A DNA stretch of 64,000 bases, from NCBI RefSeq assembly GCF_017377505.1, contig NZ_JAFREN010000012.1, forward strand, positions 1 to 64,000. The letters are read 5' to 3'. This DNA comes from Enterococcus sp. DIV0212c (GTDB lineage: Bacteria; Bacillota; Bacilli; Lactobacillales; Enterococcaceae). Under the pieces are notes generated by a model, which worked only from the letters and a program-made list of their open reading frames with translations, was not told the DNA's origin and did not search any database. Positions 1 through 8,153 of the stretch are shown here, one piece after another. Positions within the stretch are counted from its first letter, which is position 1. Each line of letters starts with the position of its first letter. The translations under genes and the position numbers were made by a program.

Positions 1-18
1 TTGACTGCTCCTTTTCTA

Positions 19-465
19 TTAATCCATTTTCGGTTGCAATAATGTAGTAACGCCAATGCGATTATACATATTAATCGTTCCTACAAGTACAAGCAACTCA
101 CCAATTTCTTTTTCACTGTAGTACTTTTGCAGTTCTTGATATGTTTCATCACTCACTCCACCTTGACTGATCAGTGTAACTTCCTTCGTGAATGCAAGTA
201 CTGCACGCTCTTCTGCTGTATAAAATGAAGCCTCTTCCCACGCTGTTAATCCGATGATTCTTTGTAGTTTTTCCCCTTTAGCTAAGGCATCTTTTGAATG
301 CATATCAATGCAAAAAACACAGCCATTTAATTGAGAAGCGTAGATTTTGATCAACTCTTGTAAGTTTTCATTGATACTACCGGATTTTCCAATTTGATCC
401 AGTTCAGCAATCTTTTGATAAGCTTCTTTGTTTTCCTTTGGTAATAAAAATCTTGTTTTACTCAT
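19..465 (-). CDS. Carboxymuconolactone decarboxylase / AhpD-like protein
   Basis: A 148-residue protein of the AhpD/CMD fold. Residues about 48-56 carry the hallmark NGCVFCIDMH (CxxC followed three residues later by His), the redox and proton-relay motif of AhpD-type peroxidases. An SD AGGAGG precedes the ATG. It lies directly downstream of an ECF41-type sigma gene on the same strand, with a near-consensus ECF41 promoter between them; carboxymuconolactone decarboxylase-like genes are the classic partner and target of ECF41 sigma factors. The family assignment is firm. The physiological substrate (peroxide or another oxidant) is not visible from sequence. Confidence 0.88.
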   Translation of the reverse strand: MSKTRFLLPKENKEAYQKIAELDQIGKSGSINENLQELIKIYASQLNGCVFCIDMHSKDALAKGEKLQRIIGLTAWEEASFYTAEERAVLAFTKEVTLISQGGVSDETYQELQKYYSEKEIGELLVLVGTINMYNRIGVTTLLQPKMD

Positions 466-500
466 AATAACATCCTCCTAAATTTGTTAACTTTTATTAT

Positions 501-514
501 TACACTAATTAAGA
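501..514 (-). repeat. Leader 14-mer shared with the sigma gene (copy 1)
   Basis: The sequence TCTTAATTAGTGTA (minus strand) covers the predicted transcription start of the AhpD-like gene. It recurs with one mismatch at 1431-1444 in the leader of the sigma-factor gene, also at that gene's predicted start site. It could be a common operator or a shared initial transcribed sequence. Confidence 0.4.
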
Positions 515-539
515 CCATTTAATCTAGTAAAACGTGACA
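513..539 (-). promoter_or_regulatory. ECF41-type promoter for the AhpD-like gene
   Basis: On the minus strand TGTCACG (533-539) is followed after exactly 16 nt by GGTC (513-516). The published ECF41 consensus is TGTCACA-N16-CGTC, so only two of eleven defined bases differ and the spacing is exact. It sits about 48 nt upstream of the AhpD-like start and just after the sigma gene stop. No good sigma-A promoter is visible here. Confidence 0.7.
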
Positions 540-543
540 GGTT

Positions 544-1404
544 TTAGGAAATATTTTTTAATTTATCTGGATTATTAATAATATAAATATGCTGAACCTT
601 GGTCTTTTCTGGATTTAGACCTAAAAACAAAATGCATTTTAATTGATTTTTCTCTTTGATAAACAAACATGGCTGATGATAAACTTCCGCAATATACCGT
701 TCATCTCCAAAAAAATCATGTGGCATAACCCCTTTTAAAAAGGCAAAGATACGTGTTGATTTGATTAACGTCCTCAATGGCGCACGACGTTTTTGTCCAC
801 CATCGATCGACATTTTTGCATCTTCAGTTAAATATGTTAACAAAGGTGTTAAGTCCCCTTTTTCTATGCTTAGATTAAAAAGATCGATAAATTTTTGATT
901 TTCAGGATTACTGGATCTATCTACTGAAACATTATTATCCTTAATGGCTTTTTTAGCTCGGCTCAACAATTTCCGACTATTTTCAGGTTTAATATCCAAT
1001 AGCTCGCTAATTTCCCCATGTGAGTAATCAAAAACTTCTTTCATTAAGAAAACGACACGTTCTTGTGGGGTCAATTGTTCCAGGACCACTAATAACGCAT
1101 AGGTAATTTTTTCTTTTCCAATCAAAGGATCTTCATACTGTTCCATTTCTGGTTCTGGAATCCACGGCCCATAATAGTCGACACGTTTAACTTGAGCAGA
1201 GTTTAGATAGTTGATTGAACGGTTGACAACAAGCTTTGATAAGAATGCTTTAGGATTTTCAATTGAATCCATTGTTTGTTCCAACCATTTTAGCTGAACT
1301 TCTTGTAAAATATCTTCCGCTTCTTCTCTGGAATGACAAATTCTATAAGCAATTGAATATAGTAGAGATTTAAAATCATTAAAAATTAAAATAGCTTCAT
1401 CCAT
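544..1404 (-). CDS. ECF41-family RNA polymerase sigma factor with SnoaL-like C-terminus
   Basis: A 286-residue SigJ/ECF41-type sigma factor. Region 2 lies near residues 10-75 (YRICHSREEAEDILQEV) and region 4 near 100-155 (LTPQERVVFLMKEVFDYSHGEI). A C-terminal SnoaL/NTF2-like domain of about 115 residues follows, which in ECF41 proteins replaces the anti-sigma factor. The interdomain WIPEP matches the family WLPEP motif, and DGGQKRRAP matches the C-terminal DGGGK motif. No anti-sigma gene is adjacent. The start is ATG after GGGGAG. It probably activates the AhpD-like gene downstream; its own promoter looks like sigma-A, so there is no sign of autoregulation. Confidence 0.9.
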   Translation of the reverse strand: MDEAILIFNDFKSLLYSIAYRICHSREEAEDILQEVQLKWLEQTMDSIENPKAFLSKLVVNRSINYLNSAQVKRVDYYGPWIPEPEMEQYEDPLIGKEKITYALLVVLEQLTPQERVVFLMKEVFDYSHGEISELLDIKPENSRKLLSRAKKAIKDNNVSVDRSSNPENQKFIDLFNLSIEKGDLTPLLTYLTEDAKMSIDGGQKRRAPLRTLIKSTRIFAFLKGVMPHDFFGDERYIAEVYHQPCLFIKEKNQLKCILFLGLNPEKTKVQHIYIINNPDKLKNIS

Positions 1405-1430
1405 GATAATACTCCCCTCATTTCCATTGA

Positions 1431-1444
1431 TACACTAACTAAGA
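1431..1444 (-). repeat. Leader 14-mer shared with the AhpD-like gene (copy 2)
   Basis: The sequence TCTTAGTTAGTGTA differs by one base from the copy at 501-514. Both lie about 30 nt upstream of their start codons, over the predicted transcription start. Confidence 0.4.
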
Positions 1445-1448
1445 GTTC

Positions 1449-1477
1449 ATTATAGTTGTTACTACCTTTTGTTACAA
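1449..1477 (-). promoter_or_regulatory. Sigma-A promoter of the ECF41 sigma gene
   Basis: On the minus strand TTGTAA (1472-1477), 17 nt, TATAAT (1449-1454), ending 45 nt before the start codon. The perfect -10 and optimal spacing suggest constitutive housekeeping transcription of the sigma gene. Confidence 0.65.
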
Positions 1478-1501
1478 TGTATTTTGATGCTTTATTTTGT
1501 T

Positions 1502-1546
1502 CAAAAAAACACTGTTTCCTTCAATTAATTAAAAGAAAACAGTGTT
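1502..1546 (-). terminator. Rho-independent terminator after rbsK
   Basis: Arms AACACTGTTT and AAACAGTGTT form a 10-bp stem, followed on the minus strand by seven T. It lies 17 nt beyond the ribokinase stop and ends the nucleoside-utilisation operon. Confidence 0.85.
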
Positions 1547-1562
1547 CACTCTATTTATTAAT

Positions 1563-2462
1563 TTAAAATTCGTTAATTTCAGCTAATGTTGGCATTCCAG
1601 TTTGTGCGCCTAATTTTGTAACTGAAAGTGTCGCCCCTTTGCCAGAAAGTTTAACTGCCTCGGAAACAGTCATCCCTTTGGCTAAACAAGCTGCTAAAAT
1701 CCCATTAAAAGTATCTCCAGCGCCTGTTGTATCAACCACAGGAACCTTTTCAGCGGCAATTGTAACGACTTCATTCTTGGTCGTATAAGAAATTCCTTGT
1801 CCTCCACGCGTTACGATCAATTGCGTTTTATTTTGCAGTGACCAGTTTAACATTTCCTCCTCAAATTGAGCTGGATCAGTAATCGAATAGCCTAATAGCC
1901 CTTCAAATTCTGTTTCATTTGGGGTAATGATATCCACAAATGGCAACATGTCAATCACTGCTTCGTTATATGGAGCTGGATTTAAAATTGTTATTGCCCC
2001 TTTATCTTTGGCTAAAGCTAAGCCTTTTTTCACTGTTTCTACAGGAATTTCTAGCTGTGTCAAAAGTACATCCTGAGCGTTTACCTTTTCGTTTAGCTCG
2101 TCAGCGATGTCACTCAACAGCATATTTGCTCCTGGTAAAACCACGATTGCGTTATCTTCTTTTAGTTTAAAAATAGAGGCAACGCCTGTAAAAATATTTT
2201 TCTCAGAGGTAACAGCCGTCACGTCGACTTTTTCTCTTTCTAGATGCTTGTATACTTTTGAGCCAAATGTATCATCTCCAATTTTCCCAATCAAAGACAC
2301 ATTTGCGCCAACTCGAGCTGCGGCCACCGCTTGATTAGCGCCTTTGCCACCGACATAGTAGTCGATGCTTTCTCCTAAAAGCGTTTCTCCAACCTTGGGT
2401 AAACGGTCTGTTTCCATGACCATATCCATATTAATACTTCCTAAAACTATTACTTTTTTCAT
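1563..2462 (-). CDS. rbsK: Ribokinase
   Basis: A 299-residue PfkB-family sugar kinase of normal ribokinase length. It shows the N-terminal GSINMDMV, the GGKGANQAVAAAR sugar-binding signature near residue 39, and the C-terminal DTTGAGDTFNG motif with the catalytic Asp near residue 245. It phosphorylates ribose to ribose-5-phosphate. It is the last gene of a unit with a nucleoside hydrolase and a transporter, so the ribose probably comes from nucleosides; no rbsD or rbsACB genes lie nearby. The family is certain and the in vivo source of ribose is inferred. Confidence 0.95.
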   Translation of the reverse strand: MKKVIVLGSINMDMVMETDRLPKVGETLLGESIDYYVGGKGANQAVAAARVGANVSLIGKIGDDTFGSKVYKHLEREKVDVTAVTSEKNIFTGVASIFKLKEDNAIVVLPGANMLLSDIADELNEKVNAQDVLLTQLEIPVETVKKGLALAKDKGAITILNPAPYNEAVIDMLPFVDIITPNETEFEGLLGYSITDPAQFEEEMLNWSLQNKTQLIVTRGGQGISYTTKNEVVTIAAEKVPVVDTTGAGDTFNGILAACLAKGMTVSEAVKLSGKGATLSVTKLGAQTGMPTLAEINEF

Positions 2463-2478
2463 CGCGGACTCTCCTTAC

Positions 2479-2946
2479 TTATATTTTCTTCAAATACTTA
2501 TAGAAAGAACCCAGATGCTCTCTTTCAATTTCAGTGTATTCTGAAATCTTTTCAAAACCGTGCTTTTTAAAAAAGTGCTGCATTTTGAGATTGGAATGAT
2601 TTGTACTTGAATAAATATGTTTTCCATTTTTTTCTTTTACTCTATTTATTATATCATTCAGTAAAACAGAAGCATAACCATTTGACAGATAGTTAGGGTC
2701 TGTTGCAATTCGCCTTAATGTAAACTCATCATGTCCTGAAATATCCAAAGTTGCGACTGCCACGATTTTATCTTGATCAGCTAATTTGTATAACTGATGA
2801 TCACTAATATCATTTTGAACGATCTGTTCATTAGGATACGTCGTTGTCCATTGATGTACATCCGCATGAATCATTTGGCTTTTGGCGGCTTCAAATAAAT
2901 GATTGATTTCTCTAAAATCTTTAGGATTAGCCAATGTTATCTTCAT
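2479..2946 (-). CDS. GNAT-family N-acetyltransferase
   Basis: A 155-residue acetyltransferase of the Gcn5-related fold. The acetyl-CoA loop region reads RRIATDPNYLSNGYASVLL near residues 80-97, a slightly degenerate R/QxxGxG/A motif, and an SSTNHSNLKMQHFFKKHGF segment follows that is typical of the C-terminal half. It is placed between ribokinase and the DcuC-type transporter (16 and 26 nt gaps), so it is probably co-transcribed with nucleoside genes, although no acetylation step is known in that pathway. The acceptor substrate is unknown. Confidence 0.8.
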   Translation of the reverse strand: MKITLANPKDFREINHLFEAAKSQMIHADVHQWTTTYPNEQIVQNDISDHQLYKLADQDKIVAVATLDISGHDEFTLRRIATDPNYLSNGYASVLLNDIINRVKEKNGKHIYSSTNHSNLKMQHFFKKHGFEKISEYTEIEREHLGSFYKYLKKI

Positions 2947-2972
2947 CTATACTCATCTCCGAAAATACTACA

Positions 2973-4346
2973 TTAATATGGCAGTAATAAAATCGATAAG
3001 ACAACCACACAGATAATACCTATAATAGTTGGCACACTGGTCCGTTTTAAAATGCGAACTGGACTAACACCAACAGTTGAAGCAACAATCATTACAACTG
3101 CAGCAACAGGTGAAATCGTTCTTGCTAAATTAGCAATCATTTGCATTGGTAAAGCAATCAAGATACCGTCGATACCAGCTTTGGCAGCAATATCAGGAAT
3201 CAATTCGATCACCGCATAAAACATTGCTAACCCACCGCCGCTTAAAATACCAAATAAGGTAGTTGCACCGCTAAAGATCAAGGTTGTAACTAATCCAGCT
3301 GATGCTGATGATTCAACTGATGCCATTAAATTATCAATAATTCCAAGAGACTGAACTGCAGTTGTAAATAAAGACCCACCAACAACGAGCATCACAACTT
3401 GGCTAAAACCTTGTCCCATCCCTTTAAACATTTCAGCAGCTGAATCTTGGATTTTTTTATACGATTTGTGTCGAATTGCTTCAAATGCAACCGCAACGAA
3501 AAATGAAATAAAGGTTAAGACAAAAATATCCATTTGAATTCCTTTAACAAACATTCCGGTAATTCCAACGATCAAAATCAAAATCAGCGGTAACAATGGT
3601 AACAACGCATAAATTTTAGGTGCATCTGTTTCTTCCTGTTTCGCTAATCCATCATCTTCAATTGTGACAAACGCCGTATCCCCTTCTTTTTTGTCACAAT
3701 GCTTTTGCCAAAAATAATGAGCAATTGCCATGATCAATAAAGTTGGGATTGAGATTTTAGCATTCCAAGCAACATAGTTTAAAAGATCATAACCTAATGT
3801 TTCAGCTGCAATCACATTATCTGCTCCTAGTGGTGTCGGCATGATCGTTGCTGTCATAGCAATCACGCCTGCTGCAGTCAATGAAGAAATCCCCATACTA
3901 GACAACATTGGATATAAAATTGCCATCAAAATAATTGCTAAACTAGAAGCACTCGGAACAACTAATGACATTAAATTTCCAACTAAGAAAACAAGTGGAA
4001 CAAACAATGCTTTTGATTTAATTTTTTGCAATGGTTTGACCAGACTATTCACTGCTACCTGATTGGCACCGATTACATTCATATACCCAGAATAACCAAA
4101 TAAAATCATGATCACGATTCCTGCTGAACTAACTTGAGCGATGATCGTATCTTTAAATTTCAAAAAGACATCGAAGAAGGCTAAGCCAGTTCCTTCACCT
4201 GCTGGATAAAGTGGATGTCCTAATAAAACAGCAAACAGTAGTAAAATCAACGCTCCGCTGATCAAACTTAGAGCAGGATGGTAATTTTTAATAATCAAAT
4301 AAGCAACAAGAGCTAAAACAACTAACACTAACAATGACTCAATCAT
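2973..4346 (-). CDS. DcuC-family transporter, probable nucleoside uptake
   Basis: A 457-residue very hydrophobic protein with about a dozen predicted membrane helices. It resembles the anaerobic C4-dicarboxylate carrier family DcuC: two hydrophobic halves with conserved NLMSLVVPSASSLAIILM and NLARTISPVAAVVMI segments. Family members are annotated for dicarboxylates, but this one lies 16 nt after a nucleoside hydrolase and upstream of ribokinase. I therefore infer that it imports nucleosides or an N-riboside. The family is reasonably sure; the substrate is inferred only from neighbours. Confidence 0.78.
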   Translation of the reverse strand: MIESLLVLVVLALVAYLIIKNYHPALSLISGALILLLFAVLLGHPLYPAGEGTGLAFFDVFLKFKDTIIAQVSSAGIVIMILFGYSGYMNVIGANQVAVNSLVKPLQKIKSKALFVPLVFLVGNLMSLVVPSASSLAIILMAILYPMLSSMGISSLTAAGVIAMTATIMPTPLGADNVIAAETLGYDLLNYVAWNAKISIPTLLIMAIAHYFWQKHCDKKEGDTAFVTIEDDGLAKQEETDAPKIYALLPLLPLILILIVGITGMFVKGIQMDIFVLTFISFFVAVAFEAIRHKSYKKIQDSAAEMFKGMGQGFSQVVMLVVGGSLFTTAVQSLGIIDNLMASVESSASAGLVTTLIFSGATTLFGILSGGGLAMFYAVIELIPDIAAKAGIDGILIALPMQMIANLARTISPVAAVVMIVASTVGVSPVRILKRTSVPTIIGIICVVVLSILLLPY

Positions 4347-4362
4347 AGTATGAACTCCTTTT

Positions 4363-5283
4363 TTAGTTTATTTTTTCTAAATTTGACACAACCCATTTTT
4401 GAAACGCAGGAATATCGATATCCAAACAAACGGCAGCATTCGTTGTATCATGATATTTCATTTTCAAATCAGCGACAGTTGCTCCTGCAGCTGGACCATC
4501 TAAAGCAATCTCAACAAAGGTTTCTTGAACGGTGAATAACGTAGGATCAGTCAAATAGGCAATGGCACAAACATCATGCATTTTTAACCCAGTTTGCAAG
4601 CTGCCACCACGATAATGTTGAAATAGTGAGTAGAACATATTACCGACTTTACCAAATTCTTTGATTTTTTCTGTTTCATTTTTTGTTAGAACAGCTGTGC
4701 TGGTAACATCTAATCCAACCATCACGATCGGAATTCCTGATTGAAAAACGATTTGTGCCGCATGAGGATCGACATAAGTATTAAACTCAGCACTTGTATT
4801 CGTATTTCCTCTTGATAAAGAACCGCCCATCATAACTATTTCTTTGATATTTTGCTTTGTTTCTGGATACATGCTCAAAAGCAAAGCAATGTTTGTTAAA
4901 GCTGCAATAGGAACTAAAGTAATCGGCTCTTCACTTGAAAGAATGCACTCTTTCATCGCTTCAACTGCATGAACATCAAGCGCTTTTGCTGTAGCTGGTG
5001 GAAAATCGTACCCATCCATGCCGCTTTCTCCGTGAATTTCAGCTGAATCTTCAAGTTGAATCAATAATGGTTTATCACAGCCTTTTGCAACAGGGACTTG
5101 TTTACCGAAAAATGACACTAGTTTCAATGTGTTTTCAGTTGTTTTGTGTACGTTTACATTTCCAGCTACAGTTGTTAATAATTGAACATCCAACGCTGGG
5201 TGATTAAGGGCGATCGATAAGGCTACTGCATCGTCAATTCCTGGGTCTGTATCAATGATGATCGGTCTCTTTTCTTTTAGCAT
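4363..5283 (-). CDS. Inosine-uridine-preferring nucleoside hydrolase
   Basis: A 306-residue IUNH-family enzyme. It has the N-terminal calcium-binding DTDPGIDDAVAL motif (residues 11-22) and the C-terminal region HDVCAIAYL containing the conserved metal-binding Asp. It cleaves the N-glycosidic bond of ribonucleosides, giving ribose and a free base. It is the first gene of the operon ending in rbsK, so ribose is fed to ribokinase. Upstream are two palindromes that fit a LacI-family regulator. Base preference (pyrimidine, purine or both) cannot be read from the sequence. Confidence 0.93.
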   Translation of the reverse strand: MLKEKRPIIIDTDPGIDDAVALSIALNHPALDVQLLTTVAGNVNVHKTTENTLKLVSFFGKQVPVAKGCDKPLLIQLEDSAEIHGESGMDGYDFPPATAKALDVHAVEAMKECILSSEEPITLVPIAALTNIALLLSMYPETKQNIKEIVMMGGSLSRGNTNTSAEFNTYVDPHAAQIVFQSGIPIVMVGLDVTSTAVLTKNETEKIKEFGKVGNMFYSLFQHYRGGSLQTGLKMHDVCAIAYLTDPTLFTVQETFVEIALDGPAAGATVADLKMKYHDTTNAAVCLDIDIPAFQKWVVSNLEKIN

Positions 5284-5302
5284 AAAACCTTCCTCCTTCT
5301 TA

Positions 5303-5318
5303 GGTTAAGCGCATTACC
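5303..5318. promoter_or_regulatory. Candidate LacI-family operator O1
   Basis: GGTTAAGC/GCATTACC is an imperfect 16-bp palindrome with a central CG, as is usual for LacI-family operators. It lies just upstream of the nucleoside hydrolase SD, where a bound repressor would block transcription. Confidence 0.55.
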
Positions 5319-5367
5319 AAAATGATAGAAAAAAATACCTTTTCAATAATTAAAAAAGTATCTTTTA

Positions 5368-5383
5368 GATTAATCGCTTAACC
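5368..5383. promoter_or_regulatory. Candidate LacI-family operator O2
   Basis: GATTAATC/GCTTAACC shares the half-site GCTTAACC with O1 in opposite orientation (O1 has GGTTAAGC), with centres 65 bp apart. Two related sites in the upstream region of the operon, next to a LacI-family gene, suggest co-operative or looping repression. A weaker cre-like sequence lies at 5397-5410. Confidence 0.55.
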
Positions 5384-5427
5384 TATCTGGTTATTATGAT
5401 AGCGTTTTATTTTCGGTTAGTCAATGA

Positions 5428-6444
5428 CTATTTTATTTTTTTTACGCTTTCACCTTTAAATAGGCTTGGCTTCAAAATAATCGACTCCGTTTTTTTCTTT
5501 TGATTTGTGAGTATGTTTTTCAAAAGAGTAACTGCTTGTTCTGTTAAAGAAGAACTATTTTGTTCCACCGTTGCCAATGAAATCCCTAGAATATCCGCTA
5601 TCTCTAAACGGTCGTAGCCAATTACGGAAAGCTCTTCTGGAATCGCCTTTCCATTGATCAATGCTTGTTTTAAGATGCCAAAAGCAACCATATCATTGGA
5701 GGTGATCACAGCTGTTATATCAGTTAATGCAAAAAGTTCTTTGGCTTTTTTCATGCCGTCGTTAAAACGGTAACCAGTTTCAATAATATAGTCTTCTCTT
5801 ACTTTTATACCATAACTTTGAAGTGCTTGTTGATATCCCTGAATTCGATCAAGCGTACTTGGAACTTTAACATCTCCTGTCATAAAGGCGATATTTCGAT
5901 GACCGTTTTCAAGAAGATACTCTGCCGAAAGCTTGCCACCCTCTTGGCTATCAAAATACACTTGGTTAACCCCAGTAAACGAAACCTGTCTATCAACTAA
6001 AACAAATGGTGCATCGATTTCCCTCAAAAAATGTTCTTGTTCTTCTTTGAATGAAAAAGACTCATTCGATAAAGCAATGATCAATCCATCGACACCGCGA
6101 TTTAACAGCATTTGGATCAAATTTTTTTCTACAGTAAAATCATCATTGGAATTGACGATAATAGTCAAATAGCCCATCGCTCTAAACTGTTCTTCTAATT
6201 GCTTACAAAGCTTTGAAAAGAATGGATTTTCAATATCAGGAATAACTACGCCGATTGTTTGAGAAGCATTTTTAGCAAGGCTTTGCGCCGCAATATTGGG
6301 AACGTAGTTTAGCTCTTTTGCGATTTTTTTTATTTCTTGCTTCTTTTTTTCAGAGATTCTAGAAGGTTTATCATTTAAAACTAGAGAAACTGCAGCTTCA
6401 GATACATTTGCCATTTTTGCAATATCTTTCATCCTAATTTTCAT
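5428..6444 (-). CDS. LacI-family transcriptional regulator of nucleoside use
   Basis: A 338-residue LacI/PurR-type repressor. The N-terminal helix-turn-helix reads MKDIAKMANVSEAAVSLVLN, with hinge residues NIAAQSLAKN near 52-61 and then a periplasmic-binding-like effector domain (IGVVIPDIENPFF near 64-76). It lies upstream of the nucleoside hydrolase operon in the same direction, with about 145 bp between that holds two matching palindromes. It probably represses the operon and is released by a ribose- or nucleoside-derived ligand. The family is certain and the ligand is inferred. Confidence 0.9.
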   Translation of the reverse strand: MKIRMKDIAKMANVSEAAVSLVLNDKPSRISEKKKQEIKKIAKELNYVPNIAAQSLAKNASQTIGVVIPDIENPFFSKLCKQLEEQFRAMGYLTIIVNSNDDFTVEKNLIQMLLNRGVDGLIIALSNESFSFKEEQEHFLREIDAPFVLVDRQVSFTGVNQVYFDSQEGGKLSAEYLLENGHRNIAFMTGDVKVPSTLDRIQGYQQALQSYGIKVREDYIIETGYRFNDGMKKAKELFALTDITAVITSNDMVAFGILKQALINGKAIPEELSVIGYDRLEIADILGISLATVEQNSSSLTEQAVTLLKNILTNQKKKTESIILKPSLFKGESVKKIK

Positions 6445-6480
6445 AGCGCTCTCCTTTATCGTTACACTTGTTTTAGTTTT

Positions 6481-7347
6481 TTATTTCCATAAAAAATCTG
6501 CAACAAGTTGATCTACTTCTTTATTTTCGTGTAGCTGGCTATGCTGTGCTGATTTCCCATAAAATATTTTTTCTTGCACCTCATTACCGTGTGTTTTAAA
6601 CAATGAAACAGCGCTTAATGCATCCGCGACAGGAACAGCCTCATCACTTAAACTGCCATCTTCCACATCCCCGGCAATGATCATCACTTTTATGTCTTTA
6701 GACACTTTTTCGATCCCGTTGACATAGTCAACATAACGCTCACTTTGAACTGTAGGGCCATTATTGATGACATCATCGATCGTTTCCCCATTTGATAACT
6801 CTACAAAATTATTGAATGGTGCTGCTATACCGATAAACTTGTTGATTTTTGGAAGGCTTGTATCATCACCAAATGTAGTCAAATAACGTAAAGAACTTGC
6901 GCCGCCCATTGAGTGTCCGACCAAATTGACTTCTGTTACACCATAATTCTTTTGAATATAAGTTAAACAATTCTTGATCCACTCTGCCTGATTCCATTCA
7001 TTACTCTTATTGTCTTGAAAAAGAACTTGGACACTGGGATTGTTTTTCTTACCAGTCAATTTGCCTTTTGCTTGAACTTTCCCATCAACACTGACGGTCA
7101 AAACTAGTTCTTTTTTTGTACGATCATTTCCTTCCATCCGTTTGATCATGCGCCCAAAAGAATTATTGCCGCCACTATAACCGTGGATAAAAAGTGTGGG
7201 AATAGATGTTTTTTGAATCGTTTCGGTAGCCGTAGAATTTTTAGCCGCTTGCTGATGTTCATTATCAGATGTTTTTTTACTAGTACAACCAGCGAAAAAT
7301 AACAAGACACAAATCATTGCTAGCAAATAATACTTCTTTTTTTTCAT
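6481..7347 (-). CDS. Alpha/beta hydrolase lipoprotein (DUF915 type)
   Basis: A 288-residue lipoprotein. The signal peptide ends in the lipobox FFAG-C, giving Cys21 as the lipidated residue. The mature part is an alpha/beta hydrolase of the DUF915 family: IPTLFIHGYSGG oxyanion region, nucleophile elbow GHSMGG, an Asp in IIAGDVEDGSLSDEAVP, and the terminal His in SAQHSQLHEN. A second homologue lies at 16505-17350. It is probably an esterase or lipase at the outer membrane face; the substrate is unknown. Confidence 0.85.
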   Translation of the reverse strand: MKKKKYYLLAMICVLLFFAGCTSKKTSDNEHQQAAKNSTATETIQKTSIPTLFIHGYSGGNNSFGRMIKRMEGNDRTKKELVLTVSVDGKVQAKGKLTGKKNNPSVQVLFQDNKSNEWNQAEWIKNCLTYIQKNYGVTEVNLVGHSMGGASSLRYLTTFGDDTSLPKINKFIGIAAPFNNFVELSNGETIDDVINNGPTVQSERYVDYVNGIEKVSKDIKVMIIAGDVEDGSLSDEAVPVADALSAVSLFKTHGNEVQEKIFYGKSAQHSQLHENKEVDQLVADFLWK

Positions 7348-7380
7348 TTTACCACCTTTTCATTCATCACTATAGTAAGA

Positions 7381-7422
7381 AGAGAGCAGGACAAAACTAT
7401 GGTTAGTTTTGCTCCACTCTCT
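7381..7422 (-). terminator. Hairpin terminator after nusG
   Basis: A stem built from AGAGAG...AAAACTA and TAGTTTT...CTCTCT lies 12 nt beyond the nusG stop. The following T tract is weak (TTCTT on the minus strand). It belongs to a recurring hairpin style in this window (GGACAAAA paired with TTTTGTCC or TTTTG). Confidence 0.65.
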
Positions 7423-7434
7423 CATTTTCAACTT

Positions 7435-7980
7435 CTATTGAATTGAATCTACTTGTTCATAATCTAATTCTGTACTTGTTTCACGACCGAACATGTCGAT
7501 ATTAACTTTTAATTTTTGACGTTCTTCATCGACTTCTGTTACTTCACCTTCAAGACCAGAAAACGCGCCTTCAATGATGCGGACAGTATCGCCTAGGGCA
7601 ACATCTAGATCAGATTGACGTGTGCTCATACCGATTGAACGCAAGATGTGGTTGATTTCTTCTTGCAATAATGGTGCTGGCTTACTTCCGGCACCGTGTG
7701 AGCCGACAAACCCAGTAACGCCTGGTGTATTACGTACTACATACCAAGAATCATCTGTCATAGTCATTTCCACTAACACATAACCAGGGAAAGTTTTATG
7801 CACGATTTCTTTTGATTTACCGTTTTTTACTTCTGTTTCTGTTTCTTCTGGAACAACTACACGGAAAATGAAATCTCCCATGCCCATGCTTTGTGCACGT
7901 GATTCAATGTTTGCTTTTACTTTGTTTTCGTAACCTGAGTATGTATGTAATACATACCAATTCTTTTCAAATGATTCCAT
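7435..7980 (-). CDS. nusG: Transcription termination/antitermination protein NusG
   Basis: A 181-residue NusG. The NGN domain starts with NWYVLHTYSGYENKV and contains FPGYVLVEM and TPGVTGFVG; the C-terminal KOW domain carries GDTVRIIEGAFSGLEGEV. It binds RNA polymerase and modulates pausing, termination and coupling. The open frame runs 19 codons further upstream, but the ATG at 7980 has a good SD (AAAGGAG, about 12 nt upstream) and gives the normal family N-terminus. It is preceded by secE and rpmG, the standard Gram-positive rpmG-secE-nusG order. Confidence 0.97.
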   Translation of the reverse strand: MESFEKNWYVLHTYSGYENKVKANIESRAQSMGMGDFIFRVVVPEETETEVKNGKSKEIVHKTFPGYVLVEMTMTDDSWYVVRNTPGVTGFVGSHGAGSKPAPLLQEEINHILRSIGMSTRQSDLDVALGDTVRIIEGAFSGLEGEVTEVDEERQKLKVNIDMFGRETSTELDYEQVDSIQ

Positions 7981-8153
7981 TTCTGATTCCGCTCCTTTGG
8001 GGTTAATAGTTGATAGTTCATAAATTAAAAGCCACAAGCACTTTCTTGCAACTCATTTTCTTTTTTTCATGTGAAAATAAAAAAACCTCAGTTCCCCGAA
8101 GTTTTTCCTCGCTTGTTATTATAGCACTGTTTACAATGAAATACTAGTTTGAA

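Noticed and set aside
2973..4346. C4-dicarboxylate carrier function taken from the family name
   Set aside because: Neighbours are all for nucleoside breakdown and no dicarboxylate genes are near, so I name only the family and infer the substrate separately.
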